A stretch of 26,278 nt of DNA from Saccoglossus kowalevskii (lineage: Eukaryota > Hemichordata > Enteropneusta > Harrimaniidae), in contig NW_003143821.1 in assembly GCF_000003605.2 (NCBI RefSeq), positions 204,819-231,096 of the forward strand, read 5' to 3'. The position numbers and the translations under genes were made by a program. Below, one piece after another: positions 1-10,650 of this stretch. Positions within the stretch are counted from its first letter, which is position 1. Every line of letters begins with the position of its first letter. The notes under the pieces were generated by a model. That model was not told the origin of the DNA. It ran no database searches and saw nothing but the letters and a program-made list of their open reading frames with translations.

Positions 1-240
1 GTTCATCACCTATATATGTAATATCAAAGCAATTGGACTTGCGGTTTTTAACAAGAAGTTGAAAATATCACTTTTTACCAAAAATGACAAAAATATTCAC
101 CAAAATTAGAGAATTGAAGATATCATCATGAAATGAACAAATCTGAGAGAGGTCTACCCAAGGTACATATACACCAAGTATCAAAGCATTTAGGCTTGTA
201 GCTTTCAAGAAGAAGTCGAAAAAAGACGACGGACAATCAC
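1..240. repeat. Two diverged copies of a ~157-bp tandem repeat, truncated by the window edge
   Basis: TATCAAAGC followed by a related block (GGACTTGCGG versus GGCTTGTAGC, then AACAAGAAGTTGAAAA versus AAGAAGAAGTCGAAAA) occurs at 22 and again at 179, an offset of 157 bp. Text before the first anchor (CACCTATATATG) also resembles text before the second (ACATATACACC). The array therefore probably continues to the left of the window. The open frame across 68-265 on the minus strand lies in this repeat and has no recognisable protein family, so I do not call it a gene. Confidence 0.6.
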
Positions 241-1473
241 TCATATGATAAACTACGCTCGACAAAGTCGAAAGCCGAGCTAAAAAAACAAGTATACCTC
301 AAGCTATCGTTTTAATCATCACTGAAAACCGACAAAACAACATGGCAGTACTCCCATGCTGCATCCTGATTTTTACGTAAACAAACAAAGACATGAACAT
401 TTTGTACATGTCAACGCCCTTGTGTCTTTCTAAGAAAGGAGCTTAATAAATCTTTCTTTATTCCCTATGGAAGCACCGCAATGTATTAGGACTTGCAAGT
501 AATTTATTAAAGTAGTAACGGCATAGAATATATCAATTGTTCAGACAATTATATTCCCATGTACATAAGGACTACCAGCGTTGTGGCATACTTTTCACTT
601 TAATATCACAATACACTAATTTGTAAGGTGACAGCAAACGACAGACTATTTTGTCTTGTACGTACAATATTTTTGTTCACAAACACAGCGTCAATCAGCG
701 TCAATGAATACAAATCTTATAACAGTTTAATAAGTATGAATAAAAGTACCATTTAAAGACAACTCAAACCCTGAGGTTAACACACACAGAGGTGCAGACC
801 ATGTGACAGCAAAATATGAATTGACATACAATGACGATTCTCTTGCTCACATTCTCTCTATATTTGTCGTATTGAAGATTCTCCTTCATGCAGTAAATAG
901 TACATTGAACACAATATTTGATTACGTTTAGTAAATTATGGTCACTTTTCTTGATTTAGACATTTTTATTACCAGACTGTTCACAATATGTAATGAATGT
1001 CCTGCTTACAAATTAATTTTCAATTTTCTTTTTTTGTGTGGCATTCAGTACAACACATTTCTTGGAGGCTCAGCACAGGGGGTCATAATCATTGAAGGAT
1101 CCAATCAAAGTACAAAATGAAGGACATGTGACAACATTATATGAAGTACCATATCTCCATAATTTAACAGTATTCATTTCAACGACATTCTAAAAATATA
1201 GGAATCAATTAATCTGACCATATACTGATTTCTATAAAACAATTATGTAAATGGTGCAGCAAGGATTAAAAAAACATGAATGTTTGGCAACACATTTTCA
1301 TTTTTCATACCAATATGAATATTATTTAATGGTATTATGTATTAATTGATAATAATGGACAATTAATACAAAAATGCACAGTGCCATCAACAGATATCAA
1401 GCTGAGTCAATTAGAGGTTGACCTGGGTACAATATAAGTGTGCTGAATGTGATGAAGATAGCTGCACCCCGTT
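241..1473. other. Unique AT-rich DNA, no gene seen
   Basis: No long open frame, RNA gene or repeat could be recognised here. The 60-codon frame at 938-1120 on the plus strand is short, resembles no family I know, and is the length expected by chance in AT-rich DNA. Confidence 0.5.
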
Positions 1474-4400
1474 TTTCTAGCTATGAGAACTGGAAAATTT
1501 CGACTGTTGGCTTTCCTTGCTGTGAGTGTGGCAAATAGACAGTCAGCATTCCTGGCTGTGAGTGTGGGCAAATAGACAGTTAGCTTTCCTGGCTGTGAGT
1601 GTGGGCAAACAGACAGTTAGCATTCCTTGCTGTGAGTGTGACAAATAGACAGTCAGCATTCCTGGCTGTGAGTGTGGGCAAATAGACAGTTAGCTTTCCT
1701 GGCTGTGAGTGTGGGCAAATAGACAGTCAGCTTTCCTGGCTGTGAGTGTGGGCAAATAGACAGTCACCTTTCCTGGCTGTGAGTGTGGGCAAATTGACAG
1801 TCAGCTTTCCTGACTGTGAGTGTGGGCAAATAGACAGTCAGCATTCCTGGCTGTGAGTGTGGGCGAATAGACAGTCAGCATTCCTGGCTGTGAGTGTGGG
1901 CAAATAGACAGTTAGCTTTCCTGGCTGTGAGTGTGGGCAAATAGACAGTCAGCTTTCCTGGCTGTGAGTGTGGGCAAATAGACAGTTAGCATTCCTGGCT
2001 GTGAGTGTAGGCAAATAGACAGTTAGCTTTCCTGGCTGTGAGTGTGGGCAAATAGACAGTTAGCATTCCTGGCTGTGAGTGTGGGCAAATAGACAGTCAG
2101 CTTTCCTGGCTGTGAGTGTGAGCAAATAGACAGTCAGCTTTCCTAGCTGTGAGTGTGGGCAAATAGACAGTCAGCTTTCCTAGCTGTGAGTGTGGGCAAA
2201 TAGACAGTTAGCTTTCCTGGCTGTGAGTGTGGGCAAATAGACAGTCAGCTTTCCTGGCTGTGAGTGTGGGCAAATACACAGTCAGCTTTCCTGGCCATGT
2301 GTGTGAACAAATAGACAGTCAGCTTTCCTGGCTGTGAGTGTGGGCAAATAGACAGTTAGCTTTCCTGGCTGTGAGTGGGGGCAAATAGACAGTCAGCTTT
2401 CCTGGCTGTGAGTGTGGGCAAATAGACAGTCAGCTTTTCTGGCTGTGAGTGTGGACAAATAGACAGTTAGCTTTCCTGGCTGTGAGTGTGGACAAATAAA
2501 CAATCAGCTTTCCTGGCTGTGAGTGTGGGCAAATAGACAGTTAGCTTTCCTGGCTGTGAGTGTGGACAAATAAACAATCAGCTTTCCTGGCTGTGAGTGT
2601 GGGCAAATAGACAGTTAGCTTTCCTGGCTGTGAGTGTGGGCAAATAGACAATCAGCTTTCCTGGCTGTGAGTGTGGGCAAATAGACAGTTAGCTTTCCTG
2701 GCTGTGAGTGTGGACAAATAAACAATCAGCTTTCCTGGCTGTGAGTGTGGGCAAATAGACAGTTAGCTTTCCTGGCTGTGAGTGTGGGCAAATAGACAAT
2801 CAGCATTCCTGGCTGTGAGTGTGGGCAAATAGACAGTTAGCTTTCCTGGCTGTGAGTGTGGGCAAATAGACAATCAGCATTCCTGGCTGTGAGTGTGGGC
2901 AAATAGACAGTTAGCATTCCTGGCTGTGAGTGTGGGCAAATAGACAGTTAGCTTTCCTGGTTATGAGTGTGGGCAAATAGACAGTTAGCTTTCCTGGCTG
3001 TGAGTGTGGACAAATAAACAATCAGCTTTCCTGGCTGTGAGTGTGGGCAAATAGACAGTTAGCTTTCCTGGCTGTGAGTGTGGGCAAATAGACAATCAGT
3101 ATTCCTGGCTGTGAGTGTGGGCAAATAGACAGTTAGCATTCCTGGCTGTGAGTGTGGGCAAATAGACAGTCAGCTTTCTTGGCTGTGAGTGTGGGTAAAT
3201 AGACAGTCAGCATTCTTGGCTGTGAGTGTGGGCAAATAGACTGTCACCTTTCCTGGCCGTGAGTGCGGCAAATAGACAGTCAGCATTCCTGGCTGTGAGT
3301 GTGGGCAAATAGACAGTCAGCATTCTTGGCTGTGAGTGTGGGCAAATAGACAGTCAGCATTCCTGGCTGTGAGTGCGGGCAAATAAACAGTCAGCTTTCT
3401 TGGCTGTGAGTGTGGGCAAATAGACAGTTAGCTTTCCTGGCTGTGAGTGTGGGCAAATAGACAGTCAGCTTTCCTGGCTGTGAGTGCCGCAAATAGACAG
3501 TCAGCATTCCTGGCTGTGAGTGTGGGCAAATAGACAGTTAGCTTTCCTGGCTGTGAGTGTGGGCAAATAGACAGTCAGCTTTCCTGGCTGTGAGTGTGGG
3601 CAAATAGACAGTCAGCATTCCTGGCTGTGAGTGTGGGCAAATAGACAGTCAGCATTCCTGGCTGTGAGAGTGGGCAAATAGACAGTTAGCTTTCCTGGCT
3701 GTGAGTGTGGTCAAATAGACAGTCAGCATTCCTGGCTGCAAGTGTGGGCAAATAGACAGTCAGCATTCCTGGCTGTGAGAGTGGGCAAATAGACAGTTAG
3801 CTTTCCTGGCTGTGAGTGTGGGCAAATAGACAGTTAGCTTTCCTAGCTGTGAGTGTGGGCAAATAGACAGTCAGCATTCCTGGCTGCAAGTGTGGGCAAA
3901 TAGACAGTCAGCTTTCTTGGCTGTGAGTGTGGGCAAATAGACAGTCAGCATTCCTGGCTGTGAGTGTGGGCAAATAGACAGTCAGCTTTCTTGGCTGTGA
4001 GTGTGGGCAAATAGACAGTCAGCATTCTTGGCTGTGAGTGTGGGCAAATAGACTGTCACCTTTCCTGGCTGTGAGTGCGGCAAATAGACAGTCAGCATTC
4101 CTGGTTGTGAGTGTGGGCAAATAGACAGTCAGCATTCCTGGCTATGAGTGTGGGCAAATAGACAGTTAGCTTTCCCAGCTGTGAGTGTGGGCAAATAGAC
4201 AGTCAGCATTCCTGGCTGCAAGTGTGGGCAAATAGACAGTCAGCTTTCTTGGCTGTGAGTGTGGGCAAATAGACAGTCAGCATTCCTGGCTGTGAGAGTG
4301 GGCAAATAGACAGTTAGCTTTCCTGGCTGTGAGTGTGGGCAAATAGACAGTCAGCTTTCCTGGCTGTGAGTGTGGGCAAATAGACAGTCAGCTTTCCCAG

Positions 4401-5008
4401 CTGCGAGTGTGGGCAAATAGACAGTCAGCTTTCTTGGCTGTGAGTGTGGGCAAATAGACAGTCAGCATTTCTGACTGTGAGAGTGGGCAAATAGACAGTT
4501 AGCTTTCCTGGCTGTGAGTGTGGGCAAATAGACAGTTAGCTTTCCCAGCTGTGAGTGTGGGCAAATAGACAGTCAGCATTCCTGGCTGCAAGTGTGGGCA
4601 AATAGACAGTCAGCTTTCTTGGCTGTGAGTGTGGGCAAATAGACAGTCAGCATTCCTGGCTGTGAGAGTGGGCAAATAGACAGTTAGCTTTCCTGGCTGT
4701 GAGTGTGGGCAAATAGACAGTCAGCTTTCCTGGCTGTGAGTGTGGGCAAATAGACAGTCAGCTTTCCCAGCTGCGAGTGTGGGCAAATAGACAGTCAGCT
4801 TTCTTGGCTGTGAGTGTGGGCAAATAGACAGTCAGCATTTCTGACTGTGAGAGTGGGCAAATAGACAGTTAGCTTTCCTGGCTGTGAGTGTGGGCAAATA
4901 GACAGTCAGCTTTCCTGGCTGTGAGTGTGGGCAAATAGACAGTCAGCTTTCCTGGCTGCGAGTGTGGCAAAAGCTGCAAGTGTGGTGAATAGAGGTAGAC
5001 AGACATGT
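1474..5008. repeat. 37-bp minisatellite array, about 95 units
   Basis: A 37-bp unit with core GTGAGTGTGGGCAAATAGAC, followed by AGTCAGCTTTCCTGGCT, repeats head to tail. Anchors at 1564 and 1601 fix the period. The main variants are CAGTCAGC versus CAGTTAGC, CTTTCC versus CATTCC, and GACAATCAGC. A few units are one base short (for example GTGCGGCAAA near 3265 and GTGCCGCAAA near 3484). A degenerate first unit is visible from about 1474 (TTTCTAGCTATGAGAACTGG), and the right end decays through GCTGCAAGTGTGGTGAATAG to about 5008. There is no continuous reading frame because 37 is not divisible by three. The units are very similar to one another, which suggests recent homogenisation. Confidence 0.97.
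4146..4885. repeat. Higher-order repeat: two near-identical 370-bp blocks of ten 37-bp units
   Basis: Variant units recur in the same order at a fixed offset of 370 bp (10 x 37). The CATTCCTGGCTGCAAG variant lies at 4201 and 4571, and the GCATTTCTGACTGTGAGAG variant lies near 4465 and 4835. Blocks starting with the TTTCCCAGCTG variant at about 4146 and 4516 agree until about 4885, where the second copy diverges. This is a block duplication laid over the monomer array. Confidence 0.85.
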
Positions 5009-5012
5009 TTCA

Positions 5013-5026
5013 ACACTTGCAAGTGT
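5013..5026. repeat. Perfect 14-bp palindrome at the right edge of the 37-bp array
   Basis: ACACTTGCAAGTGT is identical to its reverse complement. It lies within about 5 bp of the last recognisable degenerate 37-bp unit. Confidence 0.8.
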
Positions 5027-5742
5027 GTAATTTATTCTATTATTTTAAATGCAACTGGAATATCAATTGCTTTCATTACAATTTTAGAAGGTTATGAGTT
5101 TCTTTAAATATAACTGCAATAATTTACACCGTTGGATATCCAGACAAAACCTTATAATCTATAAGCTATTATCAAAAATACAGACAACAAAGATAATTGG
5201 TTTATTTGTATTCATTGTGGAATTCCTTTAAGGAGAAAACTAGTTTGAATGACCGAATCATGCATACCCTGGTAGATGATGTAAGAATAAATTTCCCACT
5301 GGGCAACAGTGGCCACTGCCGGGAGACAACGCAACAGACACATATCATTTACCTGGGTTCACAATACAGGGTCACAATTAATCTACAACAACTGTACATA
5401 TAATAACAGCAATTCCATGACAAATGTGAAAACCTTCATTCAATTTTCATTTGACTTTGACGTGCTACTAAAATGCTATGCTAATTGTGTTAGAGTGTAC
5501 CTTGACTTACTTCCTTGATTTTGTACTGCACAATAGATTCTTTATTTTGTGTAAATCTGATAATTTGAGTACAGAAAGGAAAACTGATGTTATCTGAGGA
5601 TTGAACACTATAAATAGACAATTTTATTTGTTGAGTATGAGCAGCATATAAAAGTATGCAATTCTAGAAGAGTGGGAGTAATATACAAATGTACATTTAC
5701 AATGTTAACAAATCTTAATAGAGTGAATCTACATATGTATGG
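5027..5742. other. Unique spacer between the two minisatellites, no gene seen
   Basis: About 715 bp of AT-rich sequence with no similarity visible to either array. Overlapping short frames at 5197-5403 and 5309-5518 on the plus strand resemble no known family and lack splice-site or codon-bias support. Confidence 0.5.
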
Positions 5743-5759
5743 ATCACATATTATGTGAT
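5743..5759. repeat. 17-bp interrupted palindrome at the left edge of the 42-bp array
   Basis: ATCACATA, one T, then TATGTGAT: two perfect 8-bp arms at 5743-5750 and 5752-5759. The first unit of the 42-bp array starts immediately afterwards. Confidence 0.75.
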
Positions 5760-8700
5760 ATTACATTACTAATGCAGGCAATGATATTGTTACTATTACA
5801 TTACTAGTGGAATTCATATTGTTACTGTCTAGTATTACATTACTAGTGCAAACCATGATATTGTTACTGTCTAGTATTACATTACTAGTGGAATCCATAT
5901 TGTTACTGTCTAGTATTACATTACTAGTGCAAACCATGATATTTTTACTGTCTAATATTACATTACTAGTACAACCCATGACATTGTTACTGTCTAGTAT
6001 TAAATTACTAGTGCAAACCATAGTATTGTAACTGTCTAGTATTACAATACTAGTGCAAACCATGGTATTGTAACTTTCTAGTATTACATTACTAGTGGAA
6101 TCCATAATATTGTTACTGTCTAGTATTACATTACTAGTGCAAACCATGGTATTGTTACTGTCTAGTACTACATTACCAGAGCAAACCATGATATTGTTAC
6201 TGTCTAGTATTACATTACTAATGCTAAGCATGATATTGTTACTGTCTAGTATTACATTACTAATGCTAAGCATGATATTGTTACTGTCTAGTATTACATT
6301 ACTAGTGCAACCGGTGATATTGTTACTGTCTAGTATTACATTACTAGTACAACCCATGATATTGTTACTGTCTAGTATTACATTACCAGTGCAAACCATG
6401 ATATTGTTACTGTCTAGTATTACATTACTAGTGCAATCCATGATATTTTTACTGTCTAGTATTAAATTCCTAGTGCAAACCTAGATATTTTTACTGTCTA
6501 ATATTACATTACTAGTACAATCCATGACATTGTTACTGTCTAGTATTAAATTACTAGTGCAAACCATGATATTGTTACTGTCTAGTATTACATTACTAGT
6601 GCAAACCATGATATTGTTACTGTCTAGTATTACATTACTAGTGCAAACTATGATATTGTTACTGTCTAGTATATGTACATTACTAGTGCAAACCATGATA
6701 TTGTTACTGTCTAGTATTACATTACTAGTGCAAACCATGATATTGTTACTGTCTAGTATTACATTACTAGTGCAAACTATGATATTGTTACTGTCTAGTA
6801 TATGTACATTACTAGTGCAAACCATGATATTGTTACTGTCTAGTATTACATTACCAGTGCAAACCATGATATTGTTACTGTCAAGTATTACATTACTAGT
6901 GCAAACCATGGTATTGTTACTGTCTAGTACAACATTACTAATGCAACCCATGGTATTGTTACTGTCTAATATTACATTACTAGTGCAATCTATGATATTG
7001 TTACTGTCTATTATTACATTACCAATGCAACCCATGATATTTGTTACTGTCTAGTATTACATTACTAGTGCAAACCATGGTATTGTAACTTTCTAGTATT
7101 ACATTACTAGTGGAATCCATGATATTGTTACTGTCTAGTATTACATTACTAGTGCAGCCCATGATATTGTTACTGTCTAGTATTACAATACTAGTGCAAA
7201 CCATGGTATTGTTACTGTCTAGTATTACATTACTAGTGCAACCCATGATATTGTAACTGTCTAGTATTACATTACCAGTGCAAACCATGATATTGTTACT
7301 GTCTAGTATTACATTACTAGTGCAAACCATGATATTGTTACTTCTAGTATTACATTACTAGCGCAAACAATGGTATTTACTGTCTAGTATTACATTACTA
7401 GTGCAAACCATGGTATTGTTACTGTCTAGTATTACATTACTAGTGCAAACCATGGTATTTACTGTCTAGTATTACATTACTAGTGCAAACCATGGTATTG
7501 TTACTGTCTAGTATTACATTACTAATGCAAACCATGATATTGTAACTGTCTAGTATTACATTACTAGTGCAAACCATGATATTGTTACTGTCTAGTATTA
7601 CATTACTAGTACAACCCATGAAAATGTTACTGTCTAATATTACATTACTAGTGCAAACCATGATATTGTAACTGTCTAGTATTACATTACTAGTGCAAAC
7701 CATGATATTGTTACTGTCTAGTATTACATTACTAATGCAAACTATGATATTGTTACTGTCTAGCATTACATTACTAGTGCAAACCATGATATTGTTACTT
7801 CTAGTATTACATTACTAGCGCAAACAATGGTATTTACTGTCTAGTATTACATTACTAGTGCAAACCATGGTATTGTTACTGTCTAGTATTACATTACTAG
7901 TGCAAACCATGGTATTTATTGTCTAGTATTACATTACTAGTGCAAACCATGGTATTGTTACTGTCTAGTATTACATTACTAATGCAAACCATGATATTGG
8001 AACTGTCTAGTATTACATTACTAGTGCAACCCATATTTTTACTGTCTAGTATTACATTACTAGTGCAAACCATGATATTGTTACTGTCTAGTATTACATT
8101 ACCAGTGCAAACCATGATATTGTTACTGTCTAGTATTACATTACTAGTACAACCCATGATATTTTTACTGTCTAGTATTACATTACTAGTACAACCCATG
8201 ATACTGTTACTGTCTAGTATTACATTACCAGTTCAAACCATGATATTGTTACTGTCCAGTATTACATTACTAGTGCAAACCATGATATTGTTACTGTCTA
8301 GTATATGTACATTACTAGTGCAAACCATGATATTGTTACTGTCTAGTATTACATTACTAGTGCAAACCGTGATATTGTAACTGTCTAGTATTACATTACT
8401 AGTGCAAACCATGATATTGTTACTGTCTAGTATTACATTATTAGTACAACCCATGATAATGTTACTGTCTAATATTACATTACTAGTGCAAACCATGATA
8501 TTGTAACTGTCTAGTATTACATTACTAGTACAACCCATGATATTGTTACTGTCTAGTATTACATTACTAGTACAACCCATGATACTGTTACTGTCTAGTA
8601 TTACATTACCAGTTCAAACCATGATATTGTTACTGTCCAGTATTACATTACTAGTGCAAACCATGATATTGTTACTGTCTAGTATATGTACATTACTAGT

Positions 8701-8796
8701 GCAAACCATGATATTGTAACTGTCTAGTATTACATTACTAGTGCAAACCATGATATTGTGACTGTCTAGTATTACATTACTAGTGCAACCCATGAT
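5760..8796. repeat. 42-bp minisatellite array, about 72 units
   Basis: A 42-bp unit with GATATTGTTACTGTCTAGTA followed by TTACATTACTAGTGCAAACCAT repeats across 3 kb. Each unit contains an imperfect inverted repeat, CTAGTA - 6 bases - TACTAG. Length variants include 45-bp units with an extra ATG in TATATGTACAT (near 6671, 6800, 8300 and 8682) and shortened units (TTACTTCTAG, TGGTATTTACTG). Because 42 is 14 codons, several frames stay open for hundreds of bases: MVCTSNVILDSNNI on the minus strand and MILLLSSITLLVQT on the plus strand. These open frames are a consequence of the period and do not look like real genes. Confidence 0.97.
7331..7960. repeat. Higher-order duplication inside the 42-bp array, offset 457 bp
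   Basis: The run TTACTTCTAG, then GCGCAAACAATGGTATTTAC, then a full unit, then another shortened TGGTATTT unit, occurs at about 7338 and again at about 7795, with anchors 7341 and 7798. These rare variants in the same order mark a segmental duplication of about eleven units. Confidence 0.8.
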
Positions 8797-8837
8797 ATAT
8801 CCAAAGTATTTGTGAATGAAGACTCTAGCTGTCAATT

Positions 8838-8970
8838 GTCATGAAATGAACAGAGCTGCCTGTAGATTTATAAAAATGATGACCCTTGTCATGAAATGAA
8901 CAGAGGTGGCTGTCAATTCATAAACAAAATTACAACCTTGTTATGAAATGAACAGATCTGTCTGTCAATT
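8838..8970. repeat. Three copies of a ~51-bp repeat
   Basis: GTCATGAAATGAACAGA (or GTTATGAAATGAACAGA) starts at 8838, 8888 and 8940, a period of 50 to 52 bp. It is followed each time by a CTGNCTGTNNATTTATAA-like stretch. The similar string CATGAAATGAACAAATCTG lies at about 127 in the repeat at the left end of the window, so this may be part of a dispersed family. Confidence 0.75.
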
Positions 8971-9872
8971 TATAATAAAACAAAATAGTATGTGATATTT
9001 CCTTTGATGGATTGACAACAATGAACAACGACGATAACTGCAGTCAAGAAATAAATTGAATAACTATGCTGTTTAGCCATACATTGATGACAGCTAGCAG
9101 GCTAATAATAAAACATTCTAACCAGATTTTTCTAGCAGATAACACAATGAATGAACATTGGTAGATATTTGTTGGTATGAAATAGCGGGTTATGATTACA
9201 AGCGATACTTGGTATCAATTTAGTATGAATTCTGACATTGATTTATTTTAATTAACAATCCTATTCTAACCCTTCAAACCACTTAATCCATCAATTTTAT
9301 TATTGCATTCACAGTTCTCTTCTTTTTTAATCGGCAATGTACAACTAATATAGTGCAGTGAAGTCTACATCTTCGGAAATGAAAAACAAACGACTTTGTA
9401 AGTACACATGTATCTCCTGGTTGTAGAAAATGTATTATGAATATTTTATGAATATGCAACAAAGTTTGAAATATAAAAGGGGTGCCGCTTACCCTACAGG
9501 ATATTAATAATTCCTGCGTCATCGAACGTTTTTTTCTCGCTAACAAAACAAATTTTATTGTTGAAGAAAAATCTGAACAAGGATTTCATTGGAATTTTGT
9601 AATCCCCTCTCATGAATTGATTCAAGTTGTACAATAAAATTACAGATAAAATTAAAATAATTCACTCTTGATAACAAGCTATTGCTCCTATATCAAATAA
9701 TACAAAAGAAAAAAATATTCAAATTTAACTAATTTTTATGCACAGATTGTTATTCTACATGTATTTATTGCAAGCTGTATTTGCTTCAGTACAGTAGTGC
9801 ATGTGTCATACATACATTGCAGGTGTCTCTAATGTTACAATACACTATCATGTGATATATGAAAGCATTATC

Positions 9873-9889
9873 ATATATATATATATATA
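9873..9889. repeat. Short (AT)n microsatellite
   Basis: About eight uninterrupted AT dinucleotides. Confidence 0.85.
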
Positions 9890-10613
9890 ATTAAATGCTT
9901 ATATATTTTATTTCAGTATTTTTTCTTGAAATGCAAAAAAAACTATTTATTGCTATCTTCCATTTCCTTTGATATCGTAGTTAACAACTATGTTAACTGA
10001 ATCATATCACAAACCAGTCTGTGAAATTTCAGTGCCCAATATCAAAAGCATTGAACTGCCATAGCTAGCTACTTAAGACAGTTTCCTCCATCAATGAAAT
10101 GCTCCATCACCATGACAACAACATGTACGACGTTTAAAAGCAAACAGCGGTTAAGCAAAGCCCTGATGTCGGATGATTTCCCAGAGTCAAGGATCCTGTC
10201 CAAAATGTGCAAATGTTACAACTTCAGTGAACCCAGTAAATTCCTTTGATAGTATGAAAATGTGTTGGCAGAAACATATTGACCATAAAATTTTAAACGT
10301 CTCACAGGCACGCATCTCAAAGACAACAATGTGAGTTGGGGAATGACTTTACATTTACATGCTGCCATCAGTTTGCAGCCATGATCATTCTAAGTGTCGG
10401 CCATATTTCACAACTCACACAGGAACATGTTTCTTTTTTCAATTACTCTGTTTTTAACTCAATTCATTAGCGAACATGTCAATCTCTCCCTTCCGCTGAT
10501 TGTAAATTGGACAGCAGAATTTACGACCGAAATGAAAGTACTGATGTTTAATTTAGCCTTCTGCATGCAACAAGCAAAACAGCTTTCAAACGTGGAATTA
10601 AATTAAAGGATAC

Positions 10614-10650
10614 ACAGCCCAACCACCGCCAAAAGGGGGGGGGGGGCTGT
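10614..10650. repeat. 12-G run closing a small hairpin
   Basis: ACAGCCC at 10614-10620 can pair with GGGCTGT at 10644-10650. The loop contains the rest of a run of twelve Gs at 10635-10646. Confidence 0.5.

Noticed and set aside
1474-5008. CRISPR array
   Set aside because: There are no unique spacers; the 37-bp units abut directly as a simple tandem repeat, and the context is an animal genome.
5761-8835. Long open frames on both strands (up to 226 codons) in the 42-bp array
   Set aside because: The period is 14 codons, so any stop-free unit keeps the frame open. Frames break at non-triplet indels, occur on both strands at once, and encode only a 14-residue repeat with no domain.
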